From contig NC_056744.1 in assembly GCF_019279795.1 (NCBI RefSeq), forward strand, positions 1,503,147,117 through 1,503,211,116: DNA of 64,000 nt. Direction: 5' to 3'. Position 1 is the first letter of the stretch. Each line of letters begins with the position of its first letter. The notes under the pieces are model-generated. The model saw only the letters and a program-made list of their open reading frames with translations, was not told the DNA's origin and searched no databases. Shown one piece after another: positions 22,027-33,045 of the stretch. The DNA comes from Protopterus annectens (Eukaryota; Chordata; Ceratodontiformes; Protopteridae). A program made the position numbers and the translations under genes.

Positions 22027-24237
22027 ATGTCTGAGCAAAAAGACAAACACCGCAGGTATGGATTTAAGAAATGTCTAGACTGTGGGCAGAAGGTGGTTCT
22101 CACTGGGCACATTCAGTGCATGTATTGTTTAGGTGCGGTGCACTTACAGGAGTCCTGCAGCATTTGCCATTCCTTTTCTGCAAGGGTTTTTTTGGAGAGG
22201 AAAAGGAAGCTTGTGGATAGGGGTTTGCTGAAGCATCATTTTGCTGAAGCCTTGAGTGACCAGGATGGGGCCAGCAAGTCCTCTAAATCCTCTACAGATT
22301 CCAAAGCAACTAAGGAATCAATAAAGTCTAAGAAACATGAAGATCCCTGGACTTTGGCTCCACAGCTCTTGGAGCCGAGTGTCTCTTCAGTTCGGAGCTG
22401 GCCCACGGTTCTGGAGCCGGTCTCTAAGAGACCTGTATCTCCACTCCTCCAATCTGCACCCTCGGTGCACTTCTCTAGGTCTTCTGTCAGCCTCTTGGAT
22501 TTGGATATGGACCGATTGGTGCAGAAGCTCTTACAGGCACCAAGCCTTGCTAAATTGTTGTCGGCTCCGACACGAGCGTCGGAACTGAAGATCACCACCC
22601 CGGACTTGCTCCTCCTCCAAGCAGTACCGGATCTTCGGAACCGGAGGGGGCTGACCTGCTGATCGTGGAGCCTTTGGAGCAGAGACCTGCTCCGGTGTCA
22701 TCAGTTCCATCTACTCTGAAGTCCTCTGCGCCGACCAGAGACTCTAGGGACTGACACTCTCCTGTCGGGTCTGGGGAGGATAGTCGCACCGACTTGTTGG
22801 GTGCCGACTCTTCCTGTCTGGGCCTCGGCTCGGATGAGCTCGGCTCCTACCTCCAGCTTGGAGCCCACGGCCTCGGTGCGGGAGGGGCTGGCTGTTCCTT
22901 CGGGTCCTTCGACTCCTTCTCATCAGAGCCGTGATGCTTTCAAAGCCATGAGGAGAGTCTTGTCCCCAAAGACATCCTCAACACCAGGTCTGGCCTCTTC
23001 TTCCCTCAAAGCGCCTGTGTCCACTTCTGCCTCCATCTTCCAGGCCAAGCGTAGAGACCCTGAGCCTCAGGTAGCCCCATAGGGTGCCCGTTGCTCTTCC
23101 AAGATCTCCCCAGAGGCTCCCACTGAGGAGGTTCCCAGGAAGAGATTGGGTAAGAGGAGACACTTGGACTCCCCACAGGAGTCCTTGATATCAGACACTG
23201 ACTTGGATGAGTCAGAAGATTCCCCACAATCCCCCTCTGAAGATATCTCCTTTGCGGAAATACTTGAGATCGTTAGGCAGAGGGGTGATTGGCAGTCCAA
23301 AAGCCCACTGAGGACGAGTCAGTTCTCCTGAAGGCTTTCGGGTCTCAACCTTCCACCTCTTAGGTGTCTCCGCCCTTCAATGAGCTCATGCAGCTGGTCT
23401 CTCGGAGGGCGTGAGAGTCACTGGAGTCCATAGAACCTGTCTCTCAGAGGCCTAACAAATTTATTTCTGCCCCCATGGATAAAGCCTTCTTGACCAAGGG
23501 GGGAGTCCCTGTTGATGCCATGGTGGTGGTGGTGGCCACCAAGAAGGAAATGTCAGAGACTTCCTCATCGATCCATCCTCCTAACAGAGAGTCTAGGATC
23601 ATGGATCGATACGGGAAATGCATGTTTAGTTCAGCGACTTTTACACTCTGATCTCTGAACTATTTGACCCATTTTACCAGACTGCAAAGAGATCTCCTTA
23701 AGGAGTTGGGAGATACTCTTCAGGGTGCTGTAGCTGCAGGGGCTTCCGACAGAGTTGCCGCCCAGCTTGCTGCCCTAAATTCCATTGTGAACTCGTCCTT
23801 GCGGCTCATATCTTATGCAGCCGATGGGATGAGTAGGGCAGCGGGTACAGGAGTTGCTTTACGAAGATATTCCTGGATGCACTTGTGTTCCTTCGTGGAG
23901 CCGTTTAAGTCTTCATTTGTCAACACCCCTTTTGATGGCTCATCTCTTTTTGGGCCCAGAGTGAAGGAAACTTTCACCGGGTGTGAGCAGGAGGGAAAGA
24001 CTCTGTCTGCCGCCAGAGTCCGCTTTTCCACCGCTACGCGGACTTACCCCAAAGGCCATAGGGGTGGGAAGATGTGGTTCCGAAAAGCCCAAGGAGCCTT
24101 TCAGGACACACGTGGTGAACACCCCTCTTGGGGCAGAGGAGGGTGTATTAATGGAAGACGCCGCCCTCGTGGCAGAGGGGGTCCTCAGCACCAGGGTGAC
24201 AGAGATCACTTCTCAGGTCATCCCTATCGGCGCTCCT
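22027..24237 (+). pseudogene. DIRS-1 gag-like ORF1, frameshifted
   Basis: Starts MSEQKDKHRR at the only ATG before the cysteine motif. Residues 18-55 hold C-x2-C, H-x2-C-x2-C, H and C-x2-C-H, a probable zinc-binding module (CLDCGQ…MYCLGAVHLQESCSICHSF). A Ser/Pro/Ala-rich middle follows. Further blocks shared with DIRS-2 and -3 are an acidic stretch with SEDISFAEIL (near 23240), GGVPVDAMVVV (near 23500), FTRLQRDLLKELG (near 23670-23710) and an Arg/Gly-rich C-terminus (near 24100-24180). The first frame stops at 22662 and later blocks lie in other frames. Function as a capsid-like protein is inferred from position. Confidence 0.8.
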
Positions 24238-24239
24238 GA

Positions 24240-25240
24240 AGGGAGACCTGACTGTCCTGCTCTGGAGGCAGCCAGGGGTCATTTATCTTTGTACCCAGAC
24301 GCCTGGCGAGATATAACAAACGACAACTGGGTACAAAGTATTATTTCCAGAGGGTATTTCATACCGTTCTCCACTCCACCCACACCCCCAAGGATAATCC
24401 CGGATGTTCCACCCAGTTACAGGGAGCAAGCAACTATAGAGATTTGTAAGTTGCTAGAAAAAAAGAGTCACCCAGCCAGTCCCAACAGACCAGATAGGAT
24501 CCGGAACTTACTCAAGATTCTTTTTGGTTCCAAAGAAAACAGGGGACTGGAGACCTGTTTTGGACCTCAGCAGACTCAACCAGTTTGTCAAGAAAGAGAA
24601 GTTCCGGATGGTCACGCTACAGTTTATACTTCCCTTCTTAGGGAGAGACCATTGGATGCGCTCAATAGATCTCAAGGATGCTTACTACCACATAAAAATG
24701 GCCAGGCCATCCAGCGATCATTTGCGTTTCCGGCTGGGAGCCAATCATTATCAATTTCGGACCCTGCCCTTTGGTCTCACTACAGCCCCCAGAGTGTTCA
24801 CCAAATGCATGGCAGTAGTCACGGCTCACCTGAGGGGCATCTAGGATTCCAGATGTTTCCGTAACTTGACGATTGGCTCCTTACCTCCACCACCAGGCAT
24901 CAACTCATTCAGGCAAGAGAATACACTATGACACTCTTGCAAACACTTAGGCATTACGATCAACTCAGAAAAGTCTGCCTTATTGCCATCGCAGCATATC
25001 GTCTTTATAGGGGCAACGTTAGACACTTCAACCACCACTCTACGACTACCTATCGAGAGAGTCTTTCTTCTTCGCCAGCAGGTCAGCTCTTTGGTATCGA
25101 AGGACAGTTACCTGCCGCAGAAGCTTTAAAAGTCTTGGGTTTGATGGCTGCAGCGATCTTGGCCATACCGTTAGCAAGGATGCATATGCGGATTCTTCAG
25201 TGGCTGCTGTTCACTCAATGGTCTTATCAGAACTTCCAAT
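24240..25240 (+). pseudogene. DIRS-1 reverse transcriptase
   Basis: The pol leader (PDAWRDITNDNWVQSIISRG, near 24297-24360) precedes RT blocks FLVPKKTGDWRPVLDLSRLN (near 24515-24575), MRSIDLKDAYYHIKM (near 24655-24700) and LPFGLTTAPRVFTKCMAVV (near 24765-24820). The catalytic YLDD has become stop-Leu-Asp-Asp: taa at 24862-24864, just after an in-frame tag and next to a frame change. A frame change also lies near the A-run at 24460. The connection domain ILQWLLFTQWSYQ is readable to 25235. Not functional. Confidence 0.88.
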
Positions 25241-25339
25241 GAATCACATGATTTTAATTATGAACTCCTGCAAGAGAGATCTCCAGTGGTGGTTGACTTC
25301 TCTTCATGTAACCATAGGATGCCCCTGTGTACTACCCCC

Positions 25340-26100
25340 TACAGTAGCCACTGTGACCACGGACGCTTCCCTGATAGGGTGGGGGGGGGCATTTTCAGGG
25401 GAAGACTGCCAAAGGCACATGGACAGATCAAGAGACACATCTGCATATCAATGTCCTGGAGATGAGAGCAGTACTTCTAGCATTGCAGTACTTCCAGGAC
25501 TCTCTTCCTCTAGGGACAATTGTGATTCAGACAGACAATATGTCAGTAGTCTTGTACTTGAACAAGCAAGGTTGGACCAAGTCTTACCCCCTTTGCCGAG
25601 AAGCACTCAGAGTTTGGCTGTCTCCTCCCAGCGCTTTCTGTTGAAAATGCACATCCCTGGGAGATCCAGTGTGATAGCAGGCAAACTGAGCAGGGCAATC
25701 TTGTTGCCTCATGAGTGGTCCCTCAAGCAAGAGATTGCGGACAGGATTTTCCGCAAATGGGGCCAGCCTTGCTGCAATCTGTGTGCCAGTCACATCAGCA
25801 CAAAATGCAGAAGCTACTTTCCCCTGATTCCCCCTACGGGAGAACCCCAGAGAGACGCACTCGTACACGATTGGTCCCCGGGTCTCTTCTATGCATTTCC
25901 ACCAATTTTGCTAATACCCAAGTTTCTACAGAAGGCAGTGTCGCTGGGGAGGACCATCATTCTTATAGTCCCTCATTGGCCTCGGCAGATTTGGTTCCCA
26001 TTTCTTCATCATCATGTATTGGGGGATCCATGGATTCTGGACCCAGTTCCGGACCTTCTGACATCCGTCGGAGGACCTCCATCCTTCATTGTCACTGAAG
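25340..26100 (+). pseudogene. DIRS-1 RNase H and methyltransferase-like domain
   Basis: RNase H blocks: VTTDASLIGWGG (near 25353-25390, first Asp), LEMRAVLLALQ (near 25460-25490, Glu) and IQTDNMSVVLYLNKQG (near 25525-25570, Asp). The fourth acidic position reads IAGKLSR, with Gly where DIRS-3 has Asp. The following domain keeps KCRSYF, RDALVHDW, LFYAFPP and VPHWPRQIWFPFL, the layout of phage N6-adenine methyltransferase-like domains reported in DIRS elements. Blocks alternate between two frames near 25460 and 25650. Confidence 0.8.
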
Positions 26101-26186
26101 CTCACAGCTTGGCTGCTCCAGTTCCCCTCATAGCCAGGCTTCATGATCTTTCTGATGAGACAAGGCAGATCCTCTTGTCTTCCCAC

Positions 26187-27165
26187 AAGCCATCTACCAG
26201 AAGATTATATCTTAGTAAGTGGAAGAGATTTTCCATATGGGCTTCTAAGCAGAACATTGATCCTTATCAAGCCCCTTTGACATCCATTTTAGAATTCTTG
26301 ACTGCGATTTTTAATAAAGGTGCTGCAGCTGCTACAGTTTGGGTCCAGTTGGCTGTTATATCTAACTTTCATCTTGGAGTGGACGGGCTGAACATTATGG
26401 CCCACAAGTTGTCCAAGGCCTTTCTCAAAGGAACCTTTCACATGAGGCCTCCAGTGAAGACTCCTTATTCTCCTTGGAATCTAAACTTTATGTTGTCCCA
26501 TATAATTCTTCCCCCATTTGAACCAGCATCTTGTGATCTAAAATTTTTATCCTGGAAAACCATAAACCATATTTCTGGTGGCTATTACTTCTGCCCGCAG
26601 AGTGTCAGAACTTCAAGCCTTATCTATCAGCCCTCCTTATTTGATTTTCCATGCTGATAGAGTATCTCTTAGGATAAACCCCTCTTTTTTGCCCAAAGTT
26701 TGTCCGTTATCTAATATCACCCAAGTCATTGAGTTGCCAGTCTTCTTCCCCAACCATTCCAACAAACTAGAGTATATGCTGCACAAACTTGACATTCACA
26801 GACAGCTCAGATATTATTTGGACAGAACAAAAGATGTTAGAAAATTAGACCAGCTCTTTGTGTCTTTCTCTGAAGCCAGAAAAGGTAGACCAGTGGCTAA
26901 AACAACCCTTTCTAAGTGGCTATCTGATTGTATCACCTTTGCTTATTCAGCTGCTAATATGCCTTTATTACACAAGATTAAAGCTCACTCGACCAGAGCA
27001 GTTTCTACATCTTCTGCATTCCAAGCCAAATTGCCCCTTGATAACACTTGAGCTGCAGCCACTTGGTCTAAACCTCATACCTTTATTACTCATTACAAAG
27101 TTGATAAGGCCTCCAGGGACAGGGCTTCTTTTGGGTCTACTGTCCTGAAGAATGTACTCCCATGA
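26187..27165 (+). pseudogene. DIRS-1 tyrosine recombinase
   Basis: Begins with the core-binding segment PSTRRLYLSKWKRFSIWA (near 26190-26245). Catalytic blocks: ITSARRVSELQAL (first Arg, near 26581-26620), KAHSTRAVSTSSAF (His-x-x-Arg, near 26982-27022) and HTFITHYKVD (Tyr nucleophile, near 27075-27105). Two lesions: a frameshift at about 26570 splits the core, and a tga at about 27049 falls between PLDNT and AAATW. All four catalytic residues are otherwise preserved. Such recombinases integrate the circular DNA copy of DIRS elements. Confidence 0.88.
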
Positions 27166-27199
27166 GCCACCCGAGATTGAGGGTGCTAGGGACGCTACA

Positions 27200-27302
27200 C
27201 ATCAGTGAAGAATGAATGGCGAGATTGAACAACTTCACATTAAGAAGTTATGTACTCACCATAATGTTCCATGTGAGTTGTTCCATCTCGCCTTCATTCT
27301 CA
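27200..27302 (+). repeat. DIRS-1 internal complementary region
   Basis: The first half is the reverse complement of the left terminus (AGTGAAGAATGAATGGCGAG onward). The second half (GAAGTTATGTACTCACCATA onward) complements the right terminus. This is the joined-ends template feature specific to DIRS elements. Confidence 0.9.
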
Positions 27303-27421
27303 CGTCATTCCCTCCATCCCCCACCTGGCTGATAGTTGACCTGGAGGCTGGTCTCATCCTGGTTATTCAATCCTTCTCCCTCTCTTGGGAGAGTAGTTCT
27401 CTTACAGGTATGTGGTACACT

Positions 27422-27595
27422 CAGCAAACAAGATCTGAGGTAATTCCAGCAGTGCATCATGGGATAAGGGGCTTTGTCTCGAACTACTGGTAAACCTTGA
27501 GTTTTTGTAACGGCCGTGTCGGAGCCAAGGGATTGGCTCCAAACCCATCAGTGAACAATGAAGGCGAGATGGAACGTTATGGTGAGTACATAATT
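27422..27595 (+). repeat. DIRS-1 right ITR with terminal extension
   Basis: Inverted copy of the left ITR, extended at the outer end by about 25 bases (GGAACGTTATGGTGAGTACA) not present at the left end but represented in the ICR. A longer right ITR is known for the Dictyostelium prototype. Confidence 0.9.
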
Positions 27596-28720
27596 TATTT
27601 TCATATGTCGATGCTCATTTTCTTTCCTTTTTTCAACCATCCATGTGCTATAACTTTTCTTTTTACTTTATCTTATGATAGTACTCTCTTTTCTTTGTCA
27701 AATTTCAGTTAAAGTCTCTAACCATAGTAGCTAACTGTTAAGTAAATAAGACTTATTCAATTCCCCAATTGTTTTTTTCCTCTCCATCAAAGTAGTTTAT
27801 AAATAAACTAGTTATTTTTTTTCCTTTTTTCCTTGTATCACATACCACTAATCTTCAAGATACTACTATATCACATCCAGTATCTTATTCTAATTTCTGA
27901 ATGCTCCCCACTGACCATCTAATCTTTTTTTCCTGTATTTCCTCACTTCTTTTTTATCTTACTTCACTCATCTTGTAGCTAATAAGCATACAATCTCCAT
28001 ACTTATTCTTTTACTACACTCATCCATTACTACACCTCTGGTATTTTGAATGCTGTTTACATTTAGTGCTAATATTCCTAAGTCATCTCCTTCCTTTTTT
28101 GTGCCATTACTTCTGTTTTATCTTTTTCTTTTCCATTTCTGTGGCCACTCTCCAGTTGGATTTATCATCTTTTTCTTGTTCTTCTGCCTCAAAACTTTCC
28201 TCTTCCCCTTCATGTCCTAATGCTGTATATCTGCTTTTATTTTGTTCTGTAATACTTTATCTTTATAAAACATTTCTATCTCATTCCTTTCATGCTTCTC
28301 CATATTATACCTTTTATTATAGTTATCTTACCCATAGTAGTTTCTCCATTAATATGCTCAGGTATATTATCATCAGATTGTCTCTCTTCTCAAATATTAT
28401 TTTCTTCTTTCCTTTTATAGTGTAGGACAGTCAGGCTAAATCATGTCCACCTTCATTTCATTTTCTACACTTACAATTTGTAGTGATATATCCCAGTTTC
28501 ACACACTGATCACATCTTCTGTTATAGTCTTGCACCAACCAAGTACCCGTCATTCCAACAAAGAACATTTCTCATTCACAATTAAAACATTTGAAAAATG
28601 CTGCATTTTCTGTCATGCATATCCGGTGTCACCCATGCCTCCCACCCCTTGTCCAAAGATTTCTTTCATCCTACATTTTTAACCTCATGCACCTTATTAC
28701 AAAAAAACAGACACGTCTTT
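27596..28720 (-). mobile_element. LINE E, 5' half (right of DIRS-1)
   Basis: Continuation of the minus-strand LINE at 18990-21417. Next to the DIRS-1 border the complement reads KRKVIAHGWLKKGKK, which precedes RTELDYVVYSKD across the DIRS element as in intact APE endonucleases. The 5' limit is approximate. Confidence 0.6.
27596..28720 (-). pseudogene. LINE E endonuclease N-part and possible zinc-knuckle ORF1
   Basis: Endonuclease remnants read on the minus strand between 28080 and 27596, with many stops. At about 28517-28473 the complement reads CDQCVKLGYITTNC, matching the C-x2-C-x4-H-x4-C knuckle except His to Tyr. A cysteine-containing segment (FKCFNC) lies just upstream. Zinc knuckles are usual in ORF1 of several LINE clades. 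Too degraded for exact boundaries; the ORF1 assignment is inference. Confidence 0.45.
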
Positions 28721-30012
28721 TAACTCGAGTTCTTTTATGTATGGCATTTTGAATTAAATGCAGTCTCAATTTTTGAAAAATATAATCAGTCCAGTGTGCC
28801 ACTTAACTCTCTCTCTCCACCTTATTCATAAGTTTTTTCAAGTAGAGTAAAAGTCGCAAAAGTAAACTCACAAATACATTTTCTTACTAAGTGTATTAAT
28901 GCTCTTATGTCCTGTAATTTAAACCCCAAAGATTTATTAATTTATTTATTTGACATATGTTTATCAGGATAGTCTGTCGTGTTGTGTACCCGTTTTCATC
29001 AGAGACCCAGATAAAAGATAAAATAATACTGTTCATAACTTCGTACCTGTTAATAGTGTCTTTCTTACAACTGGTCTTTTATTCCATTTTTATTATCCTT
29101 GCATCAGCCCTTGTCTTTTTTTTTTCAGGATCGAACTCATTATCTTTCTTGCCTTTATTTATCTTTCTGCATACAAAAAAGTTTTCTGAATGCTCCCAGC
29201 ACCCTGCTGCCGGGCGCATGCTTTTAAAACCAAGTACTCCACTGGCCAAGCTTACTGCTAAACTGCTCTCAGCTCCTTCTGGTAATCCAGTTAATCTGGC
29301 AGCACCCCCTCTATTACCGCTCCCAGCGTGCAGTTCACCATAGTATTCCAACTTCATCAGCATTGGGCTCACCTCAGTCGGTCATCTTCATCCTAACCTC
29401 CTCCAACAACTCTGTAACAAAAATCTCTACTATTACAGAGTACGTTTTGTGATAATTTAGTGTACTGTGTTACTCCACTCTCAGCCTGCTGTTTCCTGTC
29501 CTATCCATCTAGGAATTTTCCAAGCACTAGTGACAGCCGGTTAGCACCAACTAGTGCTAAAAAAAGGGGGGAGGGACTAGGGGAACTTCCTGAGTTGTCC
29601 TGATGAATACAACCTAAAGAGTAAGTTGCTTTCTATTAATAAGAATGCTTTACGGACATAGGTAACTTGTTGACCAGTACCTACAATGACTTATTTTGGG
29701 TGTGGATTTCAAACAAAAATGAGTAAACAGTAAACCAGTAGCCCAAACAACACACTGCAGTCTTTATATTTGTATTTATTTATTCATTTTTGCAAAAATC
29801 ACTTACAACTTGAACATTTGGATTATGACATTAAATTAAATTGATTGTGCAACAAAGACTCTTCATAATGTGAGGAATACATTTTAAGGTCTCACATAAC
29901 TGTGGTTTGTACCTTGTTTGCTTTTGTTGTTGTAGTAGAAGAATCTAGTCACCGATGAAATTGTCAGGACTCTGTGTGTTACCTTCACTTTGAAATTTGT
30001 TCACTTTTAGTG
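28721..30012. other. Unassigned region
   Basis: T-rich at first. At 29124-29343 a long pyrimidine tract ending CAG is followed by an open plus-strand frame (ending PLPACSSP at 29343), but no convincing donor site follows, so it is not called an exon. Otherwise no recognised element. Confidence 0.35.
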
Positions 30013-30019
30013 TGTGTTT

Positions 30020-30137
30020 TTTGAAGATGGTTATAGCAGGTCAGAGTAATTACAATATCTGTCTGGCTGTGACCTCTTTGTTGGTAATATATATTTAAAA
30101 AGGGTGCAGTAGGAGGTGCTGTCTGTCTTGCTATGTG
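30020..30137 (+). repeat. Dispersed repeat R1, copy 1
   Basis: About 115 bases closely resembling 33354-33467: shared blocks include AATTACA-TATCTG, TATATATTTAAA-AGGGTG and a GTAGG-AG-…CTG-CTTG end. No coding potential or terminal repeats seen. Confidence 0.7.
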
Positions 30138-30275
30138 ATTGGCTTAGATTCATACTAGGCTAACTGCCCATTATGGTCCATGTTAAGCCTAGCCAATTAC
30201 CCAATGAAAGAATCAAACCTTGTATTTGTAAGGTAAACACCTTAACCATTATGCCAACCTCACAACCCTTTATTG
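30135..30275 (-). mobile_element. tRNA-derived SINE with a CR1-like 3' tail
   Basis: On the minus strand from 30275 the sequence gives a pol III A box (TTGGCATAATGGTTAAGGTG) and a B box (GGTTTGATTCT), 30 bases apart as in tRNA genes. A tail follows: ATTGGCTAGGCTTAA, then GGGCAGTTAGCCTAGTATGA. The tail matches the 3' end of the CR1-like LINEs at 4760-4805 and 7495-7545. SINEs commonly acquire the 3' end of a partner LINE to use its RT. The head is a SINE promoter rather than a tRNA gene: it lacks a full cloverleaf. Confidence 0.75.
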
Positions 30276-30284
30276 AAGTACAAA

Positions 30285-32460
30285 AATACAAGCAGTTAAC
30301 AATTTAAAAGTTGCTTTTCATAATAGGTCAGATATACAGTAAAGAAGAATGCTAATATTTCATAGTCAAAGTTAAGGGGAGTAAATAGTAAGAGGAATAA
30401 ATAGTAAATGTATAAATTAGGTGAAGAAGTTGAGAGAGAAGTTAGTTCAGAGGTGAATCAGTTAGTGGGTTAAAGAGATGGTTCTAGTGTTAAAGTAATT
30501 TGACTGTAGGAGTGGAGGTGAGTGAGAGTAGGAATGGGGAAACAAGTCCAGGAATTTAGTAGGTGGCCTTTTAAAGCTTTTTTGAATTCATGTGCATGGT
30601 TTATTTTTCTGATGGGTAAGGGTAGCTTGTTCCAGGATAGGACAGGAGAGTAGCTATATAGGTTTTTGCTTGTAGATTTTTTTAGGCTTGTATATTTTCA
30701 GGTCTTTTTGGTCAGAGCTATTGAGGGTTCTAGAAGGGAGTATAAAGAAAGATAAGTGAGGAGATGCCTGGACAGGAGGTGGGCTTGTTGAGGATGGTAT
30801 GAATGATAGTCAGTTGAGAGAGTAGTAGTTGGTTGGAGAATCTAACCAGTTTAAAGCTTCAAATGACAGATGATGTGATTTCGATGTCTGGTTAGCTGCA
30901 AATCTGGCTACTTTTTGGTAAGTAGTTACATGTTTAGATAGGAGAGTAGATTGTAGGTTAGTTAAGATTTGTGAGTTGTAGAGAAGATTGGGGGATGTGG
31001 TAGGAAAAGGCAAAAGAGAGTCTTGAGTCTTTTGTAAGAATTTTTTTTATTTCTGTAACGTAAACCTAGTTTTTGGTATGTTTTCTTTATGCGGTGTTGA
31101 ATGTGCAGGTCAGACTTGAGTTGCTCATCAATGATGGCTCCAAGAAGCTTGGTGCAAGTTTCCACATTAATGACAGTGTGGAGTCGTCGGCATATTGTAA
31201 GAGAGGAATGTGGCCAGGATTGATCCTTGGGGAACTCCCATCCTGATAGGGAGAAAGGGAGCTATTGAGGAGAGCCAGGTAACAGATTGCTGTCTGTTAG
31301 AGAGATATCTAGAAAACCAGGAGATGGAGGATCTAGAGAGAGTGAGATGAGAGAGTTTGGAAAGGAGCATGGAGTGAGAGACGGTGTCGAATGCTTTAGA
31401 GAGGTCTAGAAAGAGACAGGAGATGAGTTTGTTGTTGTCTTTAGCTAGAAAAATAGAATGTGTGAAATCAAAAAGGGTTGTGGTAGTACTGTGGTCAGAA
31501 TGGAAGCCAATGCTGGGTGGAAATGAGTAGGTTTTCTTGGAATAAGCAGCCCATGAGTTGTTTATGTATACATTTTTCGAGTATTTTGGATAGGGGGCAG
31601 TATGGCTATAGGCTAATAGTTAGATAGTTCTATGGAGGTTTCTCCCTTATGGATAGATATGGCATAAAATTCTTTCCAGAGTGATGATACTGTGGATTCG
31701 CTTATAGAGCGTTTTTTAAGGATGGAAATGGAGTGGATGATGGAATTAGCAGCTAAGTTAAGGAAGAGTGGAGGTAGGTTATCTGCAGATGGAGAGCAGG
31801 GCTTAAGTCTAAGAAGGAGATTTTTTTTTTGTAACTAGTGGGAACTGATTTCAGAAAGAAGATGTTGTTTTGGTTGGGGGTGGGAGGTCAGTGAGGTTAG
31901 AGGAGTAAGAAAGGGGGGGGGTCAGTGAGGTTAGAAGAGTGAGAAGTTGGCTTGAGTTTACTGACCGTGTCATTGAAGTAATAGTTAAGTGTGGTAGCGG
32001 TTTCAAGGGGAGTGTTATTGGGTAGGGGTTTGGTGTTGAGGGATGGCCTGGGTGGAGAATTTGATAGTATTCCAGAATTTTTTAGTGTTATTGGGATGGG
32101 TGGTTTGGAGTAGGAGGTAAATGTTTTTCTTGTCATAGATGACTTGTTTTTTGGTGAGATTACAAAGTTCTCTATAGGTTTGGAGATGGTTTCATTGGGT
32201 ATATTATGTGAGAACCAGGAAAGAGTGTGGTCTAATACTGGAATGTTGTCATCATGGGGTATGTAAATAGCAGCTATTGTTAGTGTTTTGTAGTTGTTAA
32301 ATTTGCAGTTAAGAGTTCAGCAGGATGGAACAAGGGGTGTGGGTTGGTCAGTGGAGAGAGGTTGAGGTGATTGCAGTATATTATGGCAACTCCTCTTCCT
32401 CCTTTTTTGTTAGGTCTGTCTAGGTGAAGGATGTTGCAGTCCTATCGCCTTTACCGTAAA
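30285..32460 (-). mobile_element. L2-like LINE, minus strand, degenerate
   Basis: Runs from the endonuclease (near 32450) to a 3' end near 30285. Related to the L2-like LINE at 11-15.6 kb, with shared wording around TNRQQ and GVPQGSI. Contains a local 33-base tandem duplication at 31888-31955. Confidence 0.72.
30830..32450 (-). pseudogene. L2-like LINE ORF2, endonuclease to RT
   Basis: Readable from 32450: LHLDRPNKKGGRGVAIIYCN (endonuclease), a linker near 32136-31900, FLDLSKAFDTVS (RT motif A, near 31412-31380), SNRQQSVTWLSS and RMGVPQGSI (near 31330-31220), and TKLLGAIIDEQLKSDLHI (near 31155-31100). The YADD region falls in the broken stretch near 31170-31200 and only CRR-like remnants are seen. 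Many frameshifts and stops. Too decayed for activity. Confidence 0.7.
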
Positions 32461-32639
32461 TATTTTATATGGAGTTGCCAAGGTGTATTATTACTGTTCT
32501 CATTCATGATGGACCATAGTTTTGAGCTTTCTAATTATTGTCTGCATCCAGAGCAAGCTGCATTGTAAATCTTTCTACTGTCTCTTCTCTCACTTACTTC
32601 CTGCATTTTTCCAAATGTGTTTTTGCAGTACCAAAATCA

Positions 32640-32870
32640 ACCCCCCCCCCCAAAATGTACTGGTCTTGATGGTTGAGCTTTTGGGCATTCCAGTAATATT
32701 CAACCTAATTTTTTACCTGTTGTATCCTCTCACTCAGACCGTTCTGAATCCATTTGTAAATGTTTCTTCTTTAACTGTTTCCTTCTGTTTTAGTAGTTAG
32801 TTTCTGATGCAGCACCATGTAAAGTGCTTTGGTAAAATGAATGTTTGCATCACCGGCTTCCCCCATTCAA
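32640..32870 (-). pseudogene. LINE RT fragment
   Basis: Complement reads DANIHFTKALYMVLHQKL and, after a stop, RRNIYKWIQNGLSERIQQV. This is the stretch from RT motif A (the canonical form is close to LDFSKAFDTVPHQRL) to the NWLSER segment of CR1/L2-type LINEs. The catalytic Asp of motif A is lost (FTKAL). An 11-base C run sits at 32641-32651. Only about 75 codons remain, and no adjoining LINE domain was found. Confidence 0.6.
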
Positions 32871-33045
32871 TACTTCTTTCAACTGCATGCAAACAGACAG
32901 GTGCAACCTACCTTATTTAACACTGTGCTGCACATCTCAATTCTTAATAGTGTACATATTCTTTATTTTGCTGATAGAAGCATTTACTTTATTGATTAAT
33001 AATTCTGTTTTATTAATTTCTATAAAGGTGTTTATTTTATTTTAG

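Larger units (their letters stand above)
21418..27595 (+). mobile_element. DIRS-1: complete but decayed DIRS-type YR retrotransposon
   Basis: 6.18 kb, with ITR, gag-like ORF, RT, RNase H, methyltransferase-like domain, YR, ICR and ITR in canonical DIRS order. The ICR complements both outer ends. Inserted in the minus-strand LINE E without visible target duplication, as expected for YR-mediated integration. Lesions include a stop in the RT YLDD box, frameshifts in gag and RNase H, and a stop in YR. It is clearly diverged from DIRS-2 and DIRS-3. Confidence 0.93.

Noticed and set aside
27986..28682. Plus-strand hydrophobic open frames that look like membrane proteins
   Set aside because: They are the complement of A-rich LINE E sequence; T-rich codons give Phe, Leu and Ser by composition.
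28957..29343. 128-codon plus-strand frame, partly preceded by an acceptor-like site
   Set aside because: The N-terminal part is T-rich translation noise, no donor site was found and no domain was recognised.
30135..30275. A tRNA gene
   Set aside because: The A and B boxes are good, but the intervening sequence does not make a full cloverleaf and a LINE-derived tail follows, so it is a SINE head.
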